Shown here one piece after another: positions 5,246-11,590 of a DNA stretch of 11,777 bases. The translations under genes and the position numbers were made by a program. This stretch comes from an uncultured Bacilli bacterium (GTDB lineage: Bacteria > Bacillota_I > Bacilli_A > RF39 > UBA660). The DNA is taken from positions 1 to 11,777 of the forward strand of contig CALVQZ010000102.1 of NCBI GenBank assembly GCA_944358275.1. Reading direction: 5' to 3'. Under the pieces are notes generated by a model that had not been told where the DNA came from, made no database searches, and saw nothing but the letters and a program-made list of their open reading frames with translations. Every line of letters starts with the position of its first letter. Within the stretch, counting starts at the first letter, position 1.

Positions 5246-6628
5246 ATGGTGATTATAATAAGTGAACTTGCATATTCACTACATTTAGGTAGTGATAAAA
5301 ATAGAAAAAATAGTGTTAGAAATTCTGGTAAAAATAATATTAGTGGTACTACTTCAATGAGTAATAATGCTATTCAAAATACAAAACAATTAGCAAAAGT
5401 TGATAAGCATAATTATAGAAAATATGATAATAAACAAGATGAAATAGTTATCATAAGAGGTACTTCTTCTCTTTATAAAGATGTAGAAAATTTTTATAAA
5501 ACTGAATTCGAAGAAGCAAGGATTGAATACAATAATAAACAAATTATAGATAAAAGAAAAATAGATAATTACTTTAAAAAAGTTAGTGATAATTCTAAAA
5601 GTGATTTAGCCTGTGAAATAATAATTGAACTTGGAGATAAATCATTTTGGGATACAAAAGATTTAAAATATAAACACAAGATGACAGAGGTTTATAAAAA
5701 ACAAGTTGATGATTTAGAATTATTAGTACCAAACTTTAAAGTATGTAGTTCTATAATTCATTATGATGAAACAAGTCCACATATGCATATTGTTGGTGTA
5801 CCAATTAAATATAATTGCAAAACTGGTATGTCTATGCAAGTTGGAAAAACTGATGTTTTTACTAGAACTTCATTAAAACAATTACAAGATAAAATGAGAA
5901 CTTTATGTATTGAAGAATATAACAAAGAATACAATATGGATGCTACTTTGAAACAAAAACTTAAAGGTAGAAATAGAGATATTCATGTATCTGATATGAC
6001 TAATTACCAAGAAACAAAAGATTTAATCGAAAAACATCAAAAAGAAATTGATTCAATAAGTAATCGTTCTTTAGAGTTAAAATCCAATTCAAATAATATA
6101 AAAAATGAAATAAATAACTTAAAAAAAGTTCCTTTAAGAGATGATTTGTTTATTATTTCTAAAGAACAAAAAGATGAATTAGAAAATTATATTGATAAAG
6201 TTGATAAAACAACTGATGAATATAGAGATGTTAAAGAATTATCTGCAAACTTAAATGTCATTACTAAACAAGCTAGGCAAGATGCTAAAAGAATTAAGAA
6301 TTTACGAGAAAGTAATGATGCATTAGAGCTAAGAGTTGAAAATTTGAGTGAGAAAGTTGAAACACAAGAAAATCAAATAAATAAATTAAGAACAGATAAT
6401 TTTAATTTAAAATATCAATTACAAAATTTAAAAGATTTCTTTGATAGATTAATTAAGTTATTTAAAAGAATGATAAAACGTGAAGATAAGGAAGAAGCAT
6501 ATTTAGAGGTATTAGAAGATATGCACGATAATAAAATTATCAACGATAAAACTTTTGATAATATTCTAGGTTATAACGAAACAACAAAAGAAAATAGGAG
6601 TAAAGAAAAAGATGATTTTGAGTTATAA
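5246..6628 (+). CDS. mobV: MobV (Mob/Pre) family relaxase
   Basis: A plasmid mobilization relaxase, which nicks oriT and pilots the strand into a recipient with the help of a foreign conjugation machine. The N-terminal domain has DKHNYRKYD (53-61), which aligns with the catalytic-histidine segment of MobM (His55 here), and the metal-binding motif HYDETSPHMHIVGVP (172-186; His172, His179, His181). A long coiled-coil region (about 255-410) and an acidic tail follow, as usual for the family. The start is odd. The ATG at 5246 and GTG at 5249 lie inside the ribosome site AAAGGATGGTGAT. The codon at correct distance is ATA at 5258 (then AGT GAA), as if an original ATG AGT GAA had mutated. I give the first ATG; real initiation may be at ATA 5258 or be weak. 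It ends in a bidirectional terminator, convergent with the restriction gene. Confidence 0.9.
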   Translation: MVIIISELAYSLHLGSDKNRKNSVRNSGKNNISGTTSMSNNAIQNTKQLAKVDKHNYRKYDNKQDEIVIIRGTSSLYKDVENFYKTEFEEARIEYNNKQIIDKRKIDNYFKKVSDNSKSDLACEIIIELGDKSFWDTKDLKYKHKMTEVYKKQVDDLELLVPNFKVCSSIIHYDETSPHMHIVGVPIKYNCKTGMSMQVGKTDVFTRTSLKQLQDKMRTLCIEEYNKEYNMDATLKQKLKGRNRDIHVSDMTNYQETKDLIEKHQKEIDSISNRSLELKSNSNNIKNEINNLKKVPLRDDLFIISKEQKDELENYIDKVDKTTDEYRDVKELSANLNVITKQARQDAKRIKNLRESNDALELRVENLSEKVETQENQINKLRTDNFNLKYQLQNLKDFFDRLIKLFKRMIKREDKEEAYLEVLEDMHDNKIINDKTFDNILGYNETTKENRSKEKDDFEL

Positions 6629-6651
6629 ATATAACTTTTAAGTCATCTTTT
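6608..6651. terminator. Bidirectional terminator between relaxase and restriction gene
   Basis: AAAGATGA (6608-6615) pairs with TCATCTTT (6643-6650), with inner AGTTAT/ATAACT around AAAT; T-rich on both strands. It overlaps the relaxase stop codon and ends two bases before the stop of the convergent restriction gene. Confidence 0.75.
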
Positions 6652-6652
6652 A

Positions 6653-8053
6653 TTATTGTAAAAATTCTGAAACTATTTCTTTTAAATAACTATTATTAAA
6701 CCAGAAACATTGTTTAGTAAATTCACTAGCTCCAGTAACATTATCTTTAACTGGAAGTGATATTGTATCTCTAGAATCTCTTCCGTGAGGTCTAACATGA
6801 CATACTCCGTTATCACTCATTCCTGGGAAGTTAGTAATTCTTCTTCCCCTTTCATCAATATGATTTACGATATTACCAGTTCTAATAACTTCTTGAGTTT
6901 TTTCATACATCGATTTTACTTTTGATTCGATAATAATCTCAGGCATATTCCATAATTTTATTCCTTTAAATACATATTCTCCATTTTCTTCTTTAAATAT
7001 AAAGAATATATATTTAGTAGTTTCTAACTCTTCTTTCAAGTCAGAATCTTCAAAATCAGTATTCATTATTTCATCGAATTTAAAATATGGAAATGACATT
7101 GATTCTATAATTCTTCCGTTTGATTCTACTCTAATAGTTTTTGGTATGATATTAGCTTTTGTAAATTCATCTGTATCTTTTAGTTTAGATTTAACATTGA
7201 ACATTCTACTAATAATCATATTCAGTACATTTTTTGCTTTAGAATCAATATCTAACTCTTTCATTAGTTCAGATTGAGTCTTACCTTTATACTTATTAAT
7301 AACATTTTGAATAAAGTCAGTAAATGAATCTTCTGTTCCTTTTAGTATTTTTTCAACATCTTCATAATTACCAATATACTTCCTAACAAGTCCAGTCATA
7401 TAAGAGGTCTTAAAACAAAATGCTCTTTGCATTGCTTTTATATCAGAAAATGGTTGTTCTCTTTTTGATTCTTTATTAGCACCTTTAGTACAAGCACCTA
7501 AATACATTGTATCGGCTTCAGATATTTCATGTGCTTTACCATCTTTAATCTTTTGAATAATAAACTCCCAGTCTTTTTGAATAATAGGCATATCTTCATT
7601 TGGAAAAGAATATAAAAGTTCATTTGTTATTCTTAAATCTTCTTTCTTCTTATCTTTCTCCCATAAGTACCATATTATTTGTAATTTACTATTTTTAGAT
7701 AAGAAATGCGAAGTTTCAAAGCTGTTTTTATATTCAGTCATATAATCAATAATATTTAATACTAATCTTTCTTTAGCAGATAAAGTATTATCTCTATTTT
7801 TCTTATATGGTGTTACTTTAAGTTCAATACCAGCTTCTTCAAAATCAGGTCTTGAAAATGAGTTGATATTCATTCCAAAAACATCAGTTTCAAATAAGTG
7901 TCCAAAGAATGCTTTATTAAATCCTTCATCACTATCATCTGAATCTTCACTTTTAATAGTCTTTACTTTCATCTTTTGTAGTTCACCAAAAGTCTTCCCT
8001 AATGCTGATTGAGATATGATTCTAATTTCTTCTTCTGTATAAGTTTTTTCCAT
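6653..8053 (-). CDS. sau3AIR: Sau3AI-like type II restriction endonuclease (predicted GATC)
   Basis: A 466-residue endonuclease of the Sau3AI/MutH group. Sau3AI itself is of similar length and has a catalytic MutH-like domain followed by a second MutH-like domain for DNA binding. The catalytic half shows GHLFETDVFGMN (51-62) and SRPDFEEAGIELKVTPY (67-83), giving the Asp70 ... Glu77-Leu-Lys79 metal-binding pattern. The C-terminal half ends with the strongly conserved block HVRPHGRDSRDT (419-430) and KQCFWFNN (447-454). It should cut unmethylated GATC in incoming DNA. The start has AAAGGAG 6 bases upstream. It is divergent from its methyltransferase, with about 170 bases of shared control DNA containing three GATC sites. 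No clear minus-strand promoter is visible there. GATC specificity is inferred from family and from GATC scarcity in the window. Confidence 0.93.
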   Translation of the reverse strand: MEKTYTEEEIRIISQSALGKTFGELQKMKVKTIKSEDSDDSDEGFNKAFFGHLFETDVFGMNINSFSRPDFEEAGIELKVTPYKKNRDNTLSAKERLVLNIIDYMTEYKNSFETSHFLSKNSKLQIIWYLWEKDKKKEDLRITNELLYSFPNEDMPIIQKDWEFIIQKIKDGKAHEISEADTMYLGACTKGANKESKREQPFSDIKAMQRAFCFKTSYMTGLVRKYIGNYEDVEKILKGTEDSFTDFIQNVINKYKGKTQSELMKELDIDSKAKNVLNMIISRMFNVKSKLKDTDEFTKANIIPKTIRVESNGRIIESMSFPYFKFDEIMNTDFEDSDLKEELETTKYIFFIFKEENGEYVFKGIKLWNMPEIIIESKVKSMYEKTQEVIRTGNIVNHIDERGRRITNFPGMSDNGVCHVRPHGRDSRDTISLPVKDNVTGASEFTKQCFWFNNSYLKEIVSEFLQ

Positions 8054-8112
8054 TTTTTGCTCCTTTCGATCTTGTCATAACGATAAAAATGCTGTAAAAT
8101 AGTTATGTAAGG

Positions 8113-8141
8113 TTGATCTTTTTTATCTAATATTATATAAT
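8113..8141 (+). promoter_or_regulatory. Methyltransferase promoter 1 with GATC in the -35 box
   Basis: TTGATC (8113-8118), 17 bases, TATAAT (8136-8141). The GATC site of the cognate methyltransferase makes up the last four bases of the -35 hexamer. It is the upstream copy of a tandem repeat (GTTGATCTTTT...ATCTAA...) with the promoter 44 bases downstream. Confidence 0.75.
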
Positions 8142-8156
8142 AAATATTGTTAAAAG

Positions 8157-8185
8157 TTGATCTTTTAATCTAAAAATATTATAAT
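8157..8185 (+). promoter_or_regulatory. Methyltransferase promoter 2 with GATC in the -35 box
   Basis: TTGATC (8157-8162), 17 bases, TATAAT (8180-8185). Same geometry as promoter 1, exactly 44 bases downstream. The transcript would start near 8192, upstream of the AGGAGG at 8211-8216. Confidence 0.8.
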
Positions 8186-8224
8186 ATATTTATGAGATTT
8201 ACACAATGTCAGGAGGTAGTACGC

Positions 8225-9469
8225 ATGGAAAAGACAGTAATTGAACTTTTCGCTGGTGTCGGTGGATTCAGATGCGGTTTAAATAAAGTAGAATTAAAGA
8301 ATGAAAAAGTAAGTGAAAATGGTAATTGGAAATTTGTATGGGCTAATCAGTGGGAACCTGCAACTAAATCTCAAGAAGCTTATGAATGCTATGCTAAAAG
8401 ATTTGGTAGTGATGATGTTTCTAATGTCGATATATTTGAAGTTGATAAGAAAAAAATTCCTAATCACACTTTATTAGTTGGTGGATTCCCTTGTCAAGAT
8501 TATTCAGTTGCTAGAACTTTATCTGGTAGCAAAGGTCTTGAAGGTAAAAAAGGAGTTCTTTGGTGGGCAATAGTTGATACTATTAAAGCAAAGAAATCTC
8601 CATTTCTATTTTTAGAAAATGTAGATAGATTATTACTTTCTCCAGCTAGTCAAAGAGGACGAGATTTTGGAATGATTTTAAGAAGTTTATATGACAATGG
8701 CTATGCCGTTCAATGGCGAGTAATAAATGCTGGTGAATACGGAGAACCACAAAAAAGAAGAAGAACTTATATAGTTGCTTATCATAAATCTACTAAGTAT
8801 TATGAACAAATGAAAAAACTAAATATGAAAGATATCATAGTGAAAGATGGAATCTTTGCAAAACAATTTCCAGTTAAGCCAGAAGAACTTGATTATAATA
8901 TGGCAAATGTCTCTAAATCAATGTATAAAGATTTAGCAGATGTAAGTGATAATTTTCAAACACAATTTTATAATGCTGGTGTAATGTGTGATGGAAAAAT
9001 ATATACAGCTAAAATGGAATCTGACTGCAATGATATTTATCCATTAAAGAAAATTAGAGAAACTGAAGAAGTTGCTGATAAATATTTTTTATCAGATGAA
9101 AAAATAGAAAAATTTAGATACTTAAAAGGTAGCAAGAGAATTCCAAGAACTAAACCAAATGGAGACCCTTATATGTATTCTGAGGGTGCTATGGCATTTC
9201 CAGATAATCTTGAAGCACCAGCTAGAACTATGCTAACATCAGAAAGTGGATTAAGTAGAATGTCCCATGTTATAGAAGATTATAAAACTAGTAAATTAAG
9301 ATTATTAACTCCACTTGAATGTGAACGAATAAATGGATTCCCAGATAATTGGACTAACACAGGTATGACTGATAAAAGAAGATATTTTATGATGGGAAAT
9401 GCCTTAGTAGTTGGTGTTGTTGCTAAAATAGGAATCGAATTAGAAAAAATCATTGATAATGAAGACTAA
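8225..9469 (+). CDS. sau3AIM: DNA cytosine-5 methyltransferase of the Sau3AI-like system (predicted GATC)
   Basis: A 414-residue C5 methyltransferase that would methylate the cytosine in GATC and protect the element and host from the neighbouring endonuclease. Motifs in order: I, ELFAGVGGFRCGL (7-19, binds S-adenosylmethionine); IV, GGFPCQDYS with catalytic Cys90; VI, ENV (131-133); VIII, QKRRRTYIVAY (176-186); a target-recognition region (about 190-330); IX around RTMLTSESGLSRM (334-346); and X, MGNALVVGVVAKIG (390-403). All are intact. I start at 8225 because AGGAGGTAG lies 8 bases upstream; a longer frame from 8192 would begin at the predicted transcript start and run through the ribosome site. 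Two tandem promoters carry its target site in the -35 box, suggesting feedback by methylation. A terminator follows 35 bases after the stop. Confidence 0.95.
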   Translation: MEKTVIELFAGVGGFRCGLNKVELKNEKVSENGNWKFVWANQWEPATKSQEAYECYAKRFGSDDVSNVDIFEVDKKKIPNHTLLVGGFPCQDYSVARTLSGSKGLEGKKGVLWWAIVDTIKAKKSPFLFLENVDRLLLSPASQRGRDFGMILRSLYDNGYAVQWRVINAGEYGEPQKRRRTYIVAYHKSTKYYEQMKKLNMKDIIVKDGIFAKQFPVKPEELDYNMANVSKSMYKDLADVSDNFQTQFYNAGVMCDGKIYTAKMESDCNDIYPLKKIRETEEVADKYFLSDEKIEKFRYLKGSKRIPRTKPNGDPYMYSEGAMAFPDNLEAPARTMLTSESGLSRMSHVIEDYKTSKLRLLTPLECERINGFPDNWTNTGMTDKRRYFMMGNALVVGVVAKIGIELEKIIDNED

Positions 9470-9481
9470 TTCTTAAAAATA

Positions 9482-9490
9482 TGCTATAAT
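9482..9490 (+). promoter_or_regulatory. Extended -10 box ahead of the DUF6414-like/AAA+ pair
   Basis: TGCTATAAT, a perfect extended -10, without a good -35 at the right distance. A transcript from here would start near 9497 and meet the terminator at 9504-9531 almost at once, then the ribosome site AGGAGG (9535-9540). Confidence 0.4.
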
Positions 9491-9503
9491 TAAAATAGAT
9501 TTC

Positions 9504-9531
9504 GTATCATTCAATAGAATGATACTTTTTT
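9504..9531 (+). terminator. Terminator between methyltransferase and DUF6414-like gene
   Basis: GTATCATTC and GAATGATAC form a perfect 9-bp stem with an AATA loop, followed by six T. It ends the methyltransferase transcript and may also attenuate transcription into the downstream pair. Confidence 0.85.
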
Positions 9532-9548
9532 GTTAGGAGGAATTTATA

Positions 9549-10310
9549 ATGGAAAGAAAAATCTTAAAAGTTATTTATTTTGATGAAGAAGCTGCCATAG
9601 ACTACATTACTATTTCTGATGGTGGGAAAGCAATAAGTGAAATCATTAATACAGAGCAAGAAACTGATACTTCTAAATTTGAGGGTGAAACTAGTACTGG
9701 TTTTAAGATTCCTTTTCTTACATGGTTTAATTTACAAGCTAAAATTGGAATGAGTTCAAATATTAATAATATTAATGATGAGGTTGTTAAATCAACCCTT
9801 ACTAATACCATATTAACTGATTATATAAAAAAAGCTGATACTGATGAAAAAATTAAAAAAATAAACAATTATCAAATTACCCCAATTAAAGACTCTATAT
9901 CCTATTATAAAATGTACACACCATATATGCTGTTAATCAAAAAAGAATTAAATGATAAAATCAGCGAAGAAGTCGATATTACAAAAATTGATGAAGTATT
10001 AAAAGAAACAAAAGGATATTATGAATTTTTAGCAACAAATGGCGAAGAACAGGTTATAATAAGGTTTAATATAAATAGCTTTAAAAATAATTATAAGATA
10101 AATAACATATTAGGAATGAATTTGTTACTTTATGGTGTAAATGTTGGTTTAGCTGAGACAAATGATTTCTCAATAGAAAAAGAATTTGAACAAAATGAAT
10201 CAAAAGAAATTACTACAGATGAAATACTAGAAACAACTAGTGAAACAACAGAACATAAAAAATTAAAAATTTATGATATTGTATTAGCAGGTGTTGCATA
10301 TGAAGAGTAA
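9549..10310 (+). CDS. DUF6414-like protein (copy 2, paired with AAA+ ATPase)
   Basis: A 253-residue soluble protein of unknown function. It shares spaced landmarks with the larger protein at 196-1068: VIYFDEEAAIDYI (8-20) against FIYYDKDGIESYL; a serine/threonine/glutamate-rich linker; LQAKIGM (62-68); VVKSTLTNTILTDYIKK (79-95) against LVKSLEEKVMSDYAFDK; a hydrophobic YTPYMLLIKKEL (123-134); and a C-terminal IYDIVLAGVAYEE. I therefore treat both as distant members of one family, DUF6414-like; this is a comparison by eye, and copy 2 is the weaker match. AGGAGG lies 8 bases before the ATG. Its last 11 bases overlap the start of the AAA+ gene, so the two are translationally coupled and their products probably act together. 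Position next to a restriction-modification system suggests defence cargo, but that is inference. Confidence 0.6.
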   Translation: MERKILKVIYFDEEAAIDYITISDGGKAISEIINTEQETDTSKFEGETSTGFKIPFLTWFNLQAKIGMSSNINNINDEVVKSTLTNTILTDYIKKADTDEKIKKINNYQITPIKDSISYYKMYTPYMLLIKKELNDKISEEVDITKIDEVLKETKGYYEFLATNGEEQVIIRFNINSFKNNYKINNILGMNLLLYGVNVGLAETNDFSIEKEFEQNESKEITTDEILETTSETTEHKKLKIYDIVLAGVAYEE

Positions 10311-11451
10311 AAAAACATCAGTTAACGTTTTTTATGGTCCTAGAAAAGAATTTGAAAATTTGATTAAAAGTAAAAAGAACAAAGAATTTTTTACTGCCAT
10401 TGTTCAAGAATATGATGATGAAACAAAAGCAATTCATCATGTTGTAGAAGGACAGCCTGTTGAACAAAAAAAACACATTAAAAGAAAAATAACTAATTTA
10501 ATAATTAATTCAGATGAATATTCCACAATAACTGAGGGTGCAATACAAAATTTCACTTCGATACTTGATTATTATGATATTGGCAATATATACTTGCAGA
10601 ATCCTCCATACATAATTGCCGAAAAATTAAAAAAAGTTTACTCAAAATATGTAGAGAATCACTATCAATATAATTCAATAAATATTGATGTTATCAAGCA
10701 AATTAATAATAACTATTCTAGCAATATTATTGGTCAAGATTTGGCTAAAAAATCTTTGTTAAGAAATATATTATCGTTTGATAAATTTAAAAGTTTAAAA
10801 AAGCCAATTGTTCTAATGTTTTATGGCCCTAGTGGTGTTGGGAAAACCGAGACAGCAAGGTTTATAAGCAATATTTTAGGTGAAGAATTATTTTACAAGC
10901 AGTTTTCAATGTTCCAAAATAATGAATTTGCAACTTACTTATTTGGTGGTCAACATTCACAAAATAGTTTTGCTAAAGAATTATTAGACAGAGAATCAAA
11001 TGTAATATTACTTGATGAGTTTGATAAAGCAAACAATGTTTTCTATTCTGCTTTCTATCAGTTTTTTGATGAAGGAATTTATAATGACAAAAATTATTCT
11101 GTAAGTCTGGATAATGGGATAATAATATGCACTTCAAATTACAACTCAAAAGAAGAAATAAGAGCACATTTAGGTGATCCAATATACTTTAGATTTGATG
11201 GTTTTATTCCGTTTAGTGAGTTAGATAATGAATCGTTAATAAAAATAATAGATATTTATTATAATAAGTATTATAGTGAACTTAGCCCAGAAGATAAAAA
11301 AATAATAGATTCTTATAGAAGTAAAAGTGGTAAAAGCTTGATTCAATCATTGCATGAATCTTCTAAAGGCCTTATAAATGCAAGAAATATAAATACTATT
11401 GTAAAGGATTGCATACTGCAAATATTGTTAGAAGATGTATTAAATACTTGA
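10300..11451 (+). CDS. AAA+ ATPase of the ClpB/ClpA C-terminal-domain type
   Basis: A 383-residue protein with one AAA+ module. The first 135 residues are charged, without a family I recognise. Then GQDLAKKSLLRNIL (sensor-like entry helix, about 145-158), Walker A GPSGVGKT (176-183), Walker B VILLDEFDKA (235-244), sensor-1 TSN (278-280) and a YFRFDGFIPF segment with Arg298 where Clp ATPases have the arginine finger (RIDEIVVF-like). All ATPase residues look intact. It lacks the Clp N-domain, the first ATPase ring and a ClpP-docking loop I could identify, so it is not a housekeeping Clp protein but a specialised remodelling ATPase. I prefer the ATG at 10300, with AGGTG 7 bases upstream, over the GTG at 10291. 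It overlaps the DUF6414-like gene by 11 bases and is probably its partner. Substrate unknown. Confidence 0.85.
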   Translation: MKSKKTSVNVFYGPRKEFENLIKSKKNKEFFTAIVQEYDDETKAIHHVVEGQPVEQKKHIKRKITNLIINSDEYSTITEGAIQNFTSILDYYDIGNIYLQNPPYIIAEKLKKVYSKYVENHYQYNSINIDVIKQINNNYSSNIIGQDLAKKSLLRNILSFDKFKSLKKPIVLMFYGPSGVGKTETARFISNILGEELFYKQFSMFQNNEFATYLFGGQHSQNSFAKELLDRESNVILLDEFDKANNVFYSAFYQFFDEGIYNDKNYSVSLDNGIIICTSNYNSKEEIRAHLGDPIYFRFDGFIPFSELDNESLIKIIDIYYNKYYSELSPEDKKIIDSYRSKSGKSLIQSLHESSKGLINARNINTIVKDCILQILLEDVLNT

Positions 11452-11476
11452 TCTATCAAAAAATATATGTTATAAT
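11448..11476 (+). promoter_or_regulatory. Outward promoter at the element's right end, GATC in the -35 box
   Basis: TTGATC (11448-11453, overlapping the AAA+ stop codon), 17 bases, TATAAT (11471-11476) with TG extension. Same form as the two methyltransferase promoters. Integrated, it drives RNA C; in a circular form it would point across the joined ends into the genes at 2347 and beyond. Confidence 0.75.
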
Positions 11477-11515
11477 TTAATCACTGGATGATTTATATAT
11501 CGTCCTCGTGTGAGA

Positions 11516-11564
11516 AAAAGTTGTGTAATCACTCAACTATCGCTCCATTTGAAGACAACTTACG
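11516..11564 (+). other. Candidate attR (right junction)
   Basis: Element-side half has AAAAGTT (11516-11522) and CTCAA (11532-11536), inverted partners of AACTTTT and TTGAG in attL. Core GCTCCATT at 11542-11549. Host-side half (11550-11564) is shared with RNA A. Confidence 0.5.
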
Positions 11565-11590
11565 AACCATAAAAAGTTCGTAAGTTTTTA
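11557..11590 (+). terminator. Terminator of RNA C
   Basis: AACTTACGAAC pairs perfectly with GTTCGTAAGTT (11 pairs, eight-base A-rich loop), then TTTTTATTTT. It also lies downstream of the AAA+ gene and would end that transcript. Confidence 0.85.

Larger units (their letters stand above)
2233..11549 (+). mobile_element. Proposed integrated mobilizable element (serine recombinase plus MobV relaxase)
   Basis: Bounded by two copies of GCTCCATT (2233-2240 and 11542-11549). The outer flanks are the two halves of an RNA A-like gene; the inner flanks differ from RNA A near the core. Inside are all genes expected of an integrative mobilizable element of the Tn4451 type: a large serine recombinase near one end, a Mob/Pre relaxase with structured DNA upstream, and cargo (a GATC-type restriction-modification pair and a DUF6414-like/AAA+ pair). 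There are no type IV secretion genes, so transfer would rely on a helper. The left end carries small genes of unknown role. Boundaries are inferred from sequence comparison within this window only. Confidence 0.6.
11483..11590 (+). ncRNA. RNA C: different 5' half, 3' half and terminator like RNA A
   Basis: Begins near 11483 with hairpin GGATGA/TCGTCC (11486-11491 with 11500-11505), a counterpart of the first hairpin of RNA A. The next part (11506-11541) has no likeness to A and can form GTTG/CAAC. From GCTCCATTTGAA (11542) on it follows RNA A through the terminator with few changes and one indel. The promoter and first 20 bases are also A-like, so the element seems to bring a substitute 5' part for the RNA gene it interrupts. 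Function unknown. Confidence 0.55.

Noticed and set aside
8072..8160. A minus-strand promoter for the restriction endonuclease gene
   Set aside because: TATAAT-like sequences exist on the minus strand near 8132-8137, but no acceptable -35 box is at the right distance and the region is too AT-rich to choose one.
8192..8224. Upstream in-frame ATG extending the methyltransferase by 11 residues
   Set aside because: It coincides with the predicted transcript start and its codons run through the AGGAGGTAG ribosome site, which is correctly spaced for the ATG at 8225.
1201..11590. The three repeated segments as a CRISPR array or insertion-sequence ends
   Set aside because: They are single, far apart, all in the same orientation, and each has a promoter and terminator; there is no spacer pattern and no terminal inverted repeat.
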